From: Vicinamibacteria bacterium
GTDB lineage: Bacteria; Acidobacteriota; Vicinamibacteria; Fen-336; JAGNNV01
Length of the DNA stretch: 39,861 nucleotides
NCBI GenBank assembly: GCA_019694155.1
Contig: JAIBCN010000082.1
Location: 1 to 39,861, forward strand
Direction of reading: 5' to 3'
A program made the translations under genes and the position numbers. The notes below the pieces were generated by a model. That model made no database searches and was not told the origin of the DNA. It was given only the letters and a program-made list of their open reading frames with translations. Below are positions 32,471 to 39,861 of this stretch, piece by piece; position 1 is the first letter of the stretch; each line of letters starts with the position of its first letter.

Positions 32471-33994
32471 ATGACAAGCACCACCCAGACGACACTCGAA
32501 CTCACCATCCTCAGGCACTGGATCGGCGGGAAGCCTCACGAGGGTTCGGTCGAGCGCTGGGGGGATGTGTACAACCCCGCGACCGGCGAGTCCAATACGA
32601 GAGTGGCTTTCGCCACCGAGGCCACGGTCGACGAAGCGGTGCGGTCGGCGGCCGCGGCCCAGAAGAAGTGGGGCGCAGCGTCGCTCGCCCAGCGGACGCG
32701 GGTGATGTTCGCCTACCGTCAGCTCCTCGACAAGCACAAGGCGGAGATGGCGGCCATGATCACGCGTGAGCACGGCAAGGTCGCGGCCGACGCGCTCGGC
32801 GAGGTGAGCCGGGGGCTCGAAGTGGTCGAGTTCGCGTGCGGCCTTCCCCAGCTTCTCAAGGGCGAGTTCTCCGAGAATGTGTCGACCGACGTCGACAGCT
32901 ACTCGATCCGCCAGCCTCTGGGCGTGGTCGCGGGCATCACCCCCTTCAACTTCCCGGCCATGGTGCCGATGTGGATGTACCCGCTCGCCATCGCCTGCGG
33001 GAACGCCTTCATCCTCAAGCCATCCGAGAAGGATCCCTCCGCCGCGAACTTCTCGGCGCAGCTTCTCGCCGAGGCCGGCTTGCCGGAGGGTGTCTTCTCC
33101 GTTGTGCACGGCGACAAGGTCGCGGTCGACGCGATCCTGAACCACCCGGGGATCGCTGCGGTGAGCTTCGTCGGATCCACCCCGATCGCGCGGTACATCT
33201 ACGAGATGGGGACGAAGGCGGGGAAGCGCGTCCAGGCCCTCGGCGGAGCGAAGAACCACATGGTGGTCCTGCCCGATGCCGACATGGACCTCGCCGCGGA
33301 TTCCGCGGTGAGCGCGGGATTCGGTTCCGCGGGCGAGCGCTGCATGGCGATCTCGGCCCTGGTCACGGTCGGCGACGCCGCGGACAAGCTGATCCCGAAG
33401 ATCCGCGAACGCATGGCGAAGCTGAAGACCGCGCCGGGCACCGAGCCGGGCGCCGACATGGGCCCGCTGGTGACGAAGGAGCATCACGCGCGGGTGAAAG
33501 GCTACGTGGACAAGGGCGAAGCCGAGGGAGCGAAGCTCCTCGTCGATGGCCGCGCCCTCAAGGTGCCCGGTCACGAGAACGGCTACTTCCTCGGGCCGTG
33601 CCTCTTCGACAACGTGACCCGCGACATGACCATCTACAAGGACGAGATCTTCGGACCGGTCCTCTCCGTGGTTCGGGCCAAGACGTACATGGAAGCCATG
33701 GAGCTCATCCAGGCGAACCCCTGGGCGAACGGCGTCGCCATCTTCACGAATGACGGCGGCGCCGCCCGGCGCTTCCAGAACGAGGTCCCGGTGGGCATGG
33801 TCGGCATCAACGTGCCGATCCCCGTCCCCATGGCGTACTACTCGTTCGGGGGCTGGAAGAACTCGCTCTTCGGCGACTCGCACGTCCACGGCAAGGAAGG
33901 GATTCACTTCTACACGCGCGGGAAGGTGGTCACGAGCCGCTGGCCCGAGCCCCATCACCGCGGTGTGAATCTCGGCTTCCCCGAGATGAAGTGA
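32471..33994 (+). CDS. mmsA: CoA-acylating methylmalonate/malonate-semialdehyde dehydrogenase
   Basis: MMSDH converts methylmalonate or malonate semialdehyde to propionyl- or acetyl-CoA with NAD+ and CoA. The 507-residue product is an aldehyde dehydrogenase with ITPFNFPAMVPMWMYPLA, SFVGSTPIARYIYE, QALGGAKNHMVVLPDAD and catalytic Cys291 in GSAGERCMAIS. The usual ALDH Glu base (ELGGK) is absent, as in CoA-dependent MMSDHs. GAGGA precedes the ATG. As the last gene of the permease operon it should take the aminotransferase product to acetyl-CoA, the final step of uracil breakdown (propionyl-CoA from thymine). Confidence 0.93.
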   Translation: MTSTTQTTLELTILRHWIGGKPHEGSVERWGDVYNPATGESNTRVAFATEATVDEAVRSAAAAQKKWGAASLAQRTRVMFAYRQLLDKHKAEMAAMITREHGKVAADALGEVSRGLEVVEFACGLPQLLKGEFSENVSTDVDSYSIRQPLGVVAGITPFNFPAMVPMWMYPLAIACGNAFILKPSEKDPSAANFSAQLLAEAGLPEGVFSVVHGDKVAVDAILNHPGIAAVSFVGSTPIARYIYEMGTKAGKRVQALGGAKNHMVVLPDADMDLAADSAVSAGFGSAGERCMAISALVTVGDAADKLIPKIRERMAKLKTAPGTEPGADMGPLVTKEHHARVKGYVDKGEAEGAKLLVDGRALKVPGHENGYFLGPCLFDNVTRDMTIYKDEIFGPVLSVVRAKTYMEAMELIQANPWANGVAIFTNDGGAARRFQNEVPVGMVGINVPIPVPMAYYSFGGWKNSLFGDSHVHGKEGIHFYTRGKVVTSRWPEPHHRGVNLGFPEMK

Positions 33995-34001
33995 GGGCGA
34001 G

Positions 34002-34760
34002 CTAGATCGCGTCCGGGATCTCGGGGCGGGCCGCGGCGTCCCGCGGGTCCGCGCCCTGCGCCATGCCGTGCAGGGTGTAGAGGATCATGAGCTTCTGCCA
34101 GATCTTCCCGGAGAGCCCGGTGGTGACGCTTTCCACCTCGTTCACGGCCTGGAGGGCGACGCTGTCGTCGAAGTGCTGGATGTAGAGCGCGGCGATCTTC
34201 CCGGTGATCGAAAGCATCTCCGAGCAGTAGTCGAGGTAGCGCGACAGCTCGAAGGGCGTCATGGCCCGGGTGGGCAGGACGCCGGTCTCGGCGCCCCGGG
34301 CGAGAACCCATTCGGGGTCCTTGGTGAGCTGATGCATGTCGATGACGTGGGCGATCGCGCGGAGCTCGTGGATCGAGCGCAGGGCGCGGTTGCGCTTCAT
34401 CCGGGTCTCCAGGCTCGCGAGGAAGAACACCGCGGCCACGATGAGGACGACGTCATTGATACCGGACTCGAGCACCTGGATGAACTCGGCGAGCTGAAGC
34501 CGGCCCTCGGGCAGGGGCAAGGCCCACAAGGTCAGGCCGAGGCCGAGAACGATCAGACCGATCAGAGCGTGGACGAGAACGCGCAGGTACACGATGGGGC
34601 GCGCGATCCACTCGGAGGTCGCGCTCGCTTTCGCGGCGATCGAGGAGAGCTGGGCGGCCACCTTCTCGAGCCCGGAGCCGGGGAACCGCTTCTGCACGCG
34701 GAGACGGAGCCGGTCGACCGTCTCGGAGATCAGGCGCGGATCGAGGGTGGCCTCGGCCAT
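34002..34760 (-). CDS. Two-helix membrane protein of unknown function
   Basis: The 252-residue product has an N-terminal amphipathic/coiled region (ISETVDRLRLRVQKRFPG), two membrane segments (about 62-81 and 100-117) and a long cytoplasmic C-terminal domain with LSRYLDYCSEMLSITGKIAALY. I have seen similar uncharacterised proteins but cannot name a function. A GTG at 34778 preceded by GGGAG is an alternative start that adds six residues. It is convergent with mmsA, seven bases apart, and divergent from the small secreted protein. Confidence 0.75.
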   Translation of the reverse strand: MAEATLDPRLISETVDRLRLRVQKRFPGSGLEKVAAQLSSIAAKASATSEWIARPIVYLRVLVHALIGLIVLGLGLTLWALPLPEGRLQLAEFIQVLESGINDVVLIVAAVFFLASLETRMKRNRALRSIHELRAIAHVIDMHQLTKDPEWVLARGAETGVLPTRAMTPFELSRYLDYCSEMLSITGKIAALYIQHFDDSVALQAVNEVESVTTGLSGKIWQKLMILYTLHGMAQGADPRDAAARPEIPDAI

Positions 34761-34856
34761 GGTGGAGAAGGCTAACACCCGGGCTCCCGTGTGACCGGAC
34801 GGGCCCTGGCGTTAGGATGTCGACGAAAGTTCGGGCCTGAATCGGAGGACAACGCC

Positions 34857-35177
34857 ATGTGGATCCTGCTGACGCTCTCTCTCGCCGCCTCGGAAGGCGC
34901 TTTCTCGGCGACCCCGGCGCTCCAGCCCTCTCAAACCGAGCCGTGGTTCCGCCAAAGGTCGAAGGCCTTCGGCTCATCCGTCCGCATGGCTCCCGCCGCG
35001 CGGCCCTCCGGGATCCTTCGAAGCCAGGCTGCTGCCGCGACTCCCGCCGACCCGTCGGCGATGACTTGCACTATCCGCGTCCTGAGGGCGGACCCGGACT
35101 TCGACACGAAAATCGCCCGGCCCGCTCCGCCCGATCTTGACCCGAAGATCGTGCGTCCCAGCCTCTGCAGGAAGTAA
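34857..35177 (+). CDS. Small secreted protein with D-x-K-I-x-R-P repeats
   Basis: The 106-residue product has a signal-peptide-like start (MWILLTLSLAASEGAFSATPA), a low-complexity middle, and a compact C-terminus. There two copies of D-(T/P)-K-I-(A/V)-R-P (83-89 and 95-101) lie between Cys71 and Cys104, which could form a disulfide. GGAGG eight bases before the ATG supports it being a gene. I do not recognise the family. The short length and paired cysteines could fit a secreted peptide or a small envelope protein. Confidence 0.6.
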   Translation: MWILLTLSLAASEGAFSATPALQPSQTEPWFRQRSKAFGSSVRMAPAARPSGILRSQAAAATPADPSAMTCTIRVLRADPDFDTKIARPAPPDLDPKIVRPSLCRK

Positions 35178-35318
35178 AGAGAAGGGGCGCTGACTTCGCA
35201 ACGGACACGTCCCGGAATCGGACGGTCTTCCGACCGGGCCCTTAAACGTAAGGCTCATCGTATCAGTAGCTTACCAAGCACACGGGCGATGGCACGCTGC
35301 TTCCTATAGAAACGCCGC

Positions 35319-36494
35319 ATGACCGCAACACTGGCCCGGCCCGCCGTCCTCGTGGCCGACGACCAGCCTGACGTGCGCACCTCGCTCCACCTCGCCCTCA
35401 AGTGCGCGGGGTTCGACGCCCAGATGGCCGACTCCCCGGAGGCGGTACTGACGGCGATCGCGGGCCGGCGGTATGACGTGGTGTTGATGGATCTCAACTA
35501 CGCGCGCGACACCACCTCGGGGGGAGAGGGCCTCGATCTTCTCCCCAGGATCAAGGCGCTCGATCAGGACCTGCCGGTGGTGGCAATGACCGCGTGGGCC
35601 ACGATCGACATAGCGATCGAAGCCATGCGCCGGGGCGCCGGTGACTTCGTCCTCAAGCCCTGGGACAACGCAACCCTCGTGAAGACGGTGAGCGCGCAGG
35701 CGCAGATCCGCCGCGATCGGAACGGCCGCAATGAGGCGCAGGCACTGCGGACCCGCGATCTCGATGGCGCCCGCCGCGTGCAGTCGAGGCTCCAGCCCCA
35801 GAACCTGCCGCGGCTCGCCACCCTTGAATGCGCGGCCCAATGTCACGAGGCGGGAGCGGTGGGCGGAGACGGCTACGACTTCATCGATCTCGGCGCGGGC
35901 CGGCTCGCCGTGGCTCTCGGAGATGTGTCGGGCAAAGGCATGCCGGGCGCACTCCTCTGGGCGCACCTGCAGGCGACTCTTCGCGCCCAGGCCACGGCGC
36001 TTGGCCGCGACCTGCCCGGCGTCATCGAAGCGGTCAACCGCCTGTTCTTCGCGGCCACCGCGCCCGAGCACTTCGCCACTTTGTTCCTCGGGGTCTACGA
36101 AGACGCCTCGCGGCGTCTCCGCTACATCAACTGCGGTCACAACGCGCCGCTCCTCATCCGAGCTAACGGCACACGCGAGTCGCTCGGCTCGACGTCGCCC
36201 GCCCTTGGCCTTATGGAGGAGTGGACACCGCGGGAAGCGGGAGTCGACCTGCATCCGGGAGACACGCTCCTCATCTACTCCGACGGCGTCACCGAGGCGC
36301 GTCGCCTGCAGGGAGGAGGGGACATCGCGGACGGAGCAGAGTTCGGCGAGGAGCGGCTTGCCGCCGCTCTCGCCCGTCGTCGTCGCGAGGCCGTCGCCGG
36401 ACTTCCGGCGAGCCTCCTCGCAGAGGTCGAGGCCTTCGCGGGGCCCGAGCCCCAGGACGACCGGACCATCGTGCTCCTGCAGGTGCGGCCCTAG
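35319..36494 (+). CDS. Response regulator with SpoIIE/RsbU-type PP2C phosphatase output
   Basis: The 391-residue product has a receiver domain (about 9-125) with acidic pocket Asp14/Asp15, phospho-acceptor Asp58 (VVLMDLN), Thr91 and Lys113 (LKPW). After a short linker a PPM/SpoIIE phosphatase domain follows, with metal ligands in GGDGYDF (182-188), ALGDVSGKGMPGA (199-211), a conserved NCGHNAPLL and a C-terminal DDRTIVLLQV. Such proteins usually dephosphorylate anti-sigma antagonists in partner-switching. No anti-sigma or antagonist gene is adjacent. The upstream 141-bp gap is AT-richer than average and may hold its promoter. Confidence 0.92.
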   Translation: MTATLARPAVLVADDQPDVRTSLHLALKCAGFDAQMADSPEAVLTAIAGRRYDVVLMDLNYARDTTSGGEGLDLLPRIKALDQDLPVVAMTAWATIDIAIEAMRRGAGDFVLKPWDNATLVKTVSAQAQIRRDRNGRNEAQALRTRDLDGARRVQSRLQPQNLPRLATLECAAQCHEAGAVGGDGYDFIDLGAGRLAVALGDVSGKGMPGALLWAHLQATLRAQATALGRDLPGVIEAVNRLFFAATAPEHFATLFLGVYEDASRRLRYINCGHNAPLLIRANGTRESLGSTSPALGLMEEWTPREAGVDLHPGDTLLIYSDGVTEARRLQGGGDIADGAEFGEERLAAALARRRREAVAGLPASLLAEVEAFAGPEPQDDRTIVLLQVRP

Positions 36495-37396
36495 CTTCCG
36501 ATCTGCGCCAGGGCCTGGTCGGCGAGGGCGGCGATGGACCTCCCGGCCTCGTCTCCTCCCGCGCGTCCGGCGGACGAGAGGGCGTGGAGGAAGGCGACCG
36601 TGTTGTGCCGCTTCGCGAGACCTTCCAGTGTGAGGAACGCGGAGCCCCAGTCGACAAGGGGCTTCGGGCTTGCCAGGCCCGCGAGCCAGGCTTCCCAGAA
36701 GGGCGGGTCGAGCAGGTTGCGCCGATAGGCGAAGATCACGGCGCGCGCCAGCCGCTCGGGCTCCGCGAAGGTGTAGAAGACCGCTCCGCGCGGGGCGACC
36801 TGGGCGGAGATGGCTTCCATCAATCGCCGCAGTCCCGGCGCTCCCACACGGGGATTGAGAGCGAGCTGCAGGACGAGGTCGGACCCGTGCGCCACGCCGT
36901 GGCGCCAGCCCTCGACGGGATGGAAGCCGCGATAGTCGTCGACGCGCATGAGACTCGCCGAGGCGAGTTCGACGAGGTCGGCCCGAACCGACTCCGCGAA
37001 GACTGGCTCGATCCGGTCCGCGCGGGCCACCTCGGAGAGGACCAGGGCGGCGAAGGGGAGGCGGAAGCCGGCGGCGTCTTTCGGGCCGCTCAGGATGGCG
37101 GCGAGCGAGGCTTCGAGGGTGTTGATGGTGGCGGGCGAGAGGGCCTTTCCGCGCAGCCAGGTGGAGAGAGCCTCGAAGACCACGCCGTCGCGGATCGCGG
37201 GGTCGGCGTCGTCGAGGCAGCCGAGCAGGCGGACGGCGAGGCGATCGCGCTCGCCGGCGGAGGCCATCTCGAACTTCGCCTGCTTCAGCCTGATGAGATC
37301 TTCCCGGCTCATCCCGTCCGGAGGGCAGGGCAGAGTCGCCGCGGCGGGAGATGGGAGCAGGAGGAGGAGCGCGCCGAAGAGCGTGGATGTGAGCAT
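36491..37396 (-). CDS. Exported DUF2785-domain protein
   Basis: The 301-residue product begins with a signal peptide (MLTSTLFGALLLLLPSPAAA). It contains DDYRGFHPVEGWRHGVAHGSDLVLQL, the hallmark of DUF2785 (PF10978), whose function is unknown. Helical repeats are predicted from the sequence. The start overlaps the kinase stop (TGATG). The stop shares the CTAG palindrome (36491-36494) with the convergent response-regulator gene, so both genes end in TAG on opposite strands. The frame is open upstream within the kinase gene, but that sequence is low-complexity. Confidence 0.82.
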   Translation of the reverse strand: MLTSTLFGALLLLLPSPAAATLPCPPDGMSREDLIRLKQAKFEMASAGERDRLAVRLLGCLDDADPAIRDGVVFEALSTWLRGKALSPATINTLEASLAAILSGPKDAAGFRLPFAALVLSEVARADRIEPVFAESVRADLVELASASLMRVDDYRGFHPVEGWRHGVAHGSDLVLQLALNPRVGAPGLRRLMEAISAQVAPRGAVFYTFAEPERLARAVIFAYRRNLLDPPFWEAWLAGLASPKPLVDWGSAFLTLEGLAKRHNTVAFLHALSSAGRAGGDEAGRSIAALADQALAQIGS

Positions 37397-39141
37397 CACG
37401 ATGAACCGCCTGGAAGGGATGAGGGTCTGGGCTCCCGGGCGGCTTCGCCCAGGGTGAAGAGGAAGGTGGCCCCGGTGCCGGGGCCCTCCGACTCCACCCA
37501 GATGCGGCCGCCGTGGACCTCGACGATGCGCTTCACCAGGGCCAGGCCCACTCCAGTGCCCGCGCTCTTCGGGTCGAGCTTGTCGAACAGGTTGAAGACG
37601 CGGTCGCGGTAGCGGGCCTCGATGCCGATGCCGTTGTCGCGAACGTAGAACGCGAGATCGTCCCCGACGCGGCGCGTGCCGATCCAGATCGCCGGGTCGG
37701 CCCGATCGCCCTTGAACTTCGCCGCGTTGTCGATGAGATTCTGCATCACCTCGACGAGCCGGTCGCGGTCCACGCACACCGTGGGCAGATTCTCCGCCAC
37801 GGTGACCGTCACCTTGTTGGAAGACAGCCGGCCGTGCGTCCGGTCGAGCGCGTCCCGGACGATCGCCTCGAAGGGAATCTCCTCGGGTGGCTTGGCCAGC
37901 CGCCCGATCCGCGAGAGCTCGAGCAGATCGTCGAGAAGCTGGTGCATGCGTGCCGTCGATTTGTAGACCCGGTCCATGTCGGCCCGGACCGCATCCACCT
38001 TGCCCTCGATGGCGGCCTGCTCGATGTGGCCGAGGAAGCCGCGGATGGTGATGAGGGGGCTCTTGAGGTCGTGGGAGACGGTGTAGGTGAAGCGCTCCAG
38101 TTCCGCGTTCCGGGCCTCCAGCTCCCGGATCAGCGCTTCCCGTTCGGCCTCCGCGGCCTTCCGGGCGCTGATGTCCTGGACGGCGCCGTAGATTCCCGCG
38201 AGCCTCTGCTTCGCCTCGTCCCAGACGGGCAGGGCGTAGATCCGCACCCAGCGCACGCGCCCGTCCTTGCAGACCGTTCGCAGTTCGCTCGCCACCGGTC
38301 GGTTCTGGCGAAGCTGCTCCAGGTCGCGCGCGTCGCGGTCGGCGTCTTCGGGGTGCAGGGCGGCCCGCCAGCCTCCCCGGGCCACGTATTCGTCGAAAGA
38401 GAAGCCGGTGATCGTCTCGAAAGCACCCGCCACCCAGTTGAGGCGCAGACCGTGGGGTTCCACGAAATCGGTCGAGAAGGTGTAGTCGGAGCTGACCGCG
38501 GTGATGAGCCGGTAGCGTTCCATGCTCTCGCGCAGCGCCGCCTCGGCCGATCGGCGATCCACGGCTTCGCGGGTGGCGAGCGTGAACAGTTCCTCGGTGA
38601 GGGCGATGGCCCGGGCCAGCAGAGCCGCGGTGGCGATGTAGCAGACGAGTTGCAGGATCCAGGCCGCGTAAAGGCCCTCCGCCCGTTCGGGGAGCCGCAA
38701 CGCTTCCATCCGGAGCAGCAGCCCGTTTCCGCCCACGATCAGAACGGCGAAGACGATGGCTTCCCGCCCCCCGAGCAGGAGTCCGGCCATGACGATGAGC
38801 ATCATCTGGAACACGCTCACCGAAACAAGAGCCACCGAGCCCGTCAGGTAGATCGACAGGCCGGGGACGAGCACGGAAAGGAAGACCAGGAAGATCCAGG
38901 AGGCGGTTCGGGCCAGGCCTCGGTTCATCACCCCGCGCATGAGCAGGGCCAGGGGCACGGTGGCGAGCGCCGTGGCCCGCACCGCCCGGCCGGCCTCGGT
39001 TTCAGCCGGATAGAAGACGGCAAGGCTCAAGGCCACGACCACGTGCACGTTCAGGACGCGCCCGAGGAGCCGCGCCCTTACCGTGATCGCGTCGTTGCCT
39101 CCGCGCGGAGGACCGAAGAAGCGCTGGAGGCGGCCGAACAT
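37396..39141 (-). CDS. PAS-domain sensor histidine kinase with MASE-like membrane region
   Basis: The 581-residue product has about six membrane segments (30-180) as a 7TM/MASE-type sensor region, then a PAS/PAC domain (205-330, with SELRTVCKDGRVRWVRIYALP). The HisKA dimerisation box follows with His357 in TYTVSHDLKSPL, and then the HATPase with N-box QNLIDNAAKF and G-box DNGIGIEARY. It ends in a proline/serine-rich tail. The nearest receiver is the response-regulator/PP2C protein about 0.9 kb away on the opposite strand; pairing is an inference. It lies between the GH47 gene (24 bp upstream) and the DUF2785 gene (overlapping). Confidence 0.9.
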   Translation of the reverse strand: MFGRLQRFFGPPRGGNDAITVRARLLGRVLNVHVVVALSLAVFYPAETEAGRAVRATALATVPLALLMRGVMNRGLARTASWIFLVFLSVLVPGLSIYLTGSVALVSVSVFQMMLIVMAGLLLGGREAIVFAVLIVGGNGLLLRMEALRLPERAEGLYAAWILQLVCYIATAALLARAIALTEELFTLATREAVDRRSAEAALRESMERYRLITAVSSDYTFSTDFVEPHGLRLNWVAGAFETITGFSFDEYVARGGWRAALHPEDADRDARDLEQLRQNRPVASELRTVCKDGRVRWVRIYALPVWDEAKQRLAGIYGAVQDISARKAAEAEREALIRELEARNAELERFTYTVSHDLKSPLITIRGFLGHIEQAAIEGKVDAVRADMDRVYKSTARMHQLLDDLLELSRIGRLAKPPEEIPFEAIVRDALDRTHGRLSSNKVTVTVAENLPTVCVDRDRLVEVMQNLIDNAAKFKGDRADPAIWIGTRRVGDDLAFYVRDNGIGIEARYRDRVFNLFDKLDPKSAGTGVGLALVKRIVEVHGGRIWVESEGPGTGATFLFTLGEAAREPRPSSLPGGSS

Positions 39142-39165
39142 GGAAACTCCGATGCTACCGGAGGA

Positions 39166-39861
39166 CTACCAGGTCCGGCGGAGCGGATGGGCCTCGGTGT
39201 TGAAGACGACCCTCTCGAAATCGAGAGCTTCCGGCTTGAAGAGGAGGTAGAGGTACTTGAGCGTCTCGGCCAGGAAGAAACTGTGCATCAGGTCGCCCTT
39301 CTGCTTGGACACCACGTCTTTGAGCACGGTGTAGCCGGCCTCGGTGCGGCAGTGGCGAATGAGGTCGTCGAAGATGGTCGCCCCCATGGCCGCGTACTTC
39401 GGGTCCTTCGTGTAGCGGTCGAGATAGTAGGCCGACTCCACGATCTCTGGCCGCAACTCATACCCGGCGCGCGTCACCGTCATGGTCTTGTAGTCGAGGG
39501 ACTCCGGCTCGATCCCATGCAGCGTCCACATGCGGAAAGCGGAGTCCTGGAGGCGCTTCGCGTGATCCATGTCTCCGGTGAAGGCCAGTACCGAGGGGAG
39601 AAACGCCTGCAGGGATCCGAAGGTGGTGCGCGTTCGCGCGCCCGTGGTCATGTCCGCTGCCCCGTACCAGAGGCCGCCGGTTGTTTCGTCGGCGAGATGC
39701 CGGTTGACGGCGGCAAGCGACTCGCGGCTCATCGTCTCGCACTCCGGGTCGCCGAAGAGGCGCGCGCACTTCGCGAGGTACTCGTAGTACGAGTCGATGG
39801 CGCCGCCGACGTGGCTGCTGGTGCTCGCCCAGGCGCCCGTCTCCACGTTGATCTCCTGGCC
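39166..39861 (-). CDS. Glycoside hydrolase family 47 alpha-mannosidase (partial)
   Basis: The gene runs off the right edge, so only the C-terminal 231 residues are present. Class I alpha-1,2-mannosidase signatures are clear: HVGGAIDSYYEYLAKCAR, ELRPEIVESAYYLDRY with the conserved active-site Glu in RPEIVES, and FERVVFNTEAHPLRR with the calcium-ligand region near the C-terminus. GH47 enzymes trim alpha-1,2-mannose and are rarer in bacteria than in eukaryotes. Whether it is exported cannot be seen because the N-terminus is missing. It heads an operon with the histidine kinase and DUF2785 protein. Confidence 0.9.
   Translation of the reverse strand, partial: GQEINVETGAWASTSSHVGGAIDSYYEYLAKCARLFGDPECETMSRESLAAVNRHLADETTGGLWYGAADMTTGARTRTTFGSLQAFLPSVLAFTGDMDHAKRLQDSAFRMWTLHGIEPESLDYKTMTVTRAGYELRPEIVESAYYLDRYTKDPKYAAMGATIFDDLIRHCRTEAGYTVLKDVVSKQKGDLMHSFFLAETLKYLYLLFKPEALDFERVVFNTEAHPLRRTW

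Noticed and set aside
1..39861. CRISPR array, insertion sequence, prophage or restriction system
   Set aside because: No regularly spaced repeats and no transposase, integrase, Cas or restriction gene was found on either strand.

Overview
This is a high-GC (roughly two-thirds G+C by eye) bacterial chromosome segment, densely packed with short intergenic gaps. The exported proteins (a probable periplasmic binding protein, a signal-peptide CocE-type hydrolase, a Tat-like cupin), the long-form IspH and the GH47 mannosidase suggest a Gram-negative environmental heterotroph. Acidobacteriota is my best guess, but the sequence does not prove it. I see no phage, plasmid, CRISPR or transposase genes.

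Layout. (1) 1-3.2 kb, minus strand: the classic tig-clpP-clpX operon. (2) 3.4-5.9 kb: tRNA-Leu(UAG) whose 3' end is duplicated 73 bp downstream, two small membrane proteins, an SDH/ClpP-fold serine protease, and three copies of a short palindromic repeat. (3) 5.9-20 kb: housekeeping and envelope genes: SRAP/YedK DNA-protein crosslink protein, ispH, nucleotide-sugar dehydrogenase, pgsA, a LysM protein, an ArnT/PMT-type glycosyltransferase, tRNA-Leu(UAA), an inositol-monophosphatase-family enzyme, truA, a Trm112-like protein, Ppx/GppA, a CocE hydrolase and an orphan family-3 solute-binding protein. (4) 20-34 kb: a split pyrimidine-catabolism locus. Beta-ureidopropionase, PreA-type dihydropyrimidine dehydrogenase and dihydropyrimidinase are followed by an opposite-strand ftsH plus voltage-gated-channel pair, a probable beta-propeller protein, an AraC regulator and a cupin dioxygenase-like protein. 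Then come an NCS1 nucleobase permease, a class III aminotransferase and a methylmalonate/malonate-semialdehyde dehydrogenase. (5) 34-39.9 kb: two proteins of unknown function, a response-regulator/PP2C phosphatase, and an operon of GH47 alpha-mannosidase (cut by the window edge), PAS histidine kinase and DUF2785 protein.

How the genes fit together. Region 4 can be read as a complete route: import of uracil, thymine or hydantoin (NCS1), reduction (PreA), ring opening (dihydropyrimidinase), decarbamoylation (beta-ureidopropionase), transamination of beta-alanine, and CoA-dependent oxidation to acetyl-CoA. The usual reductase partner PreT is not in the window, and PreA lacks the C-terminal ferredoxin part, so its electron donor is unknown. 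The AraC protein is the only candidate local regulator.

Most worth a second look: the channel with a Thr-Val-Glu-Gly-Trp-Pro-Asp selectivity filter translated in overlap with an FtsH that has HEGGH instead of HEAGH; the dispersed palindromic repeats and the tRNA 3'-end duplication; the PreA without a visible electron partner; a minus-strand gene remnant near 27.7 kb; and the 125-bp antisense coding overlap of truA with the Trm112-like gene.
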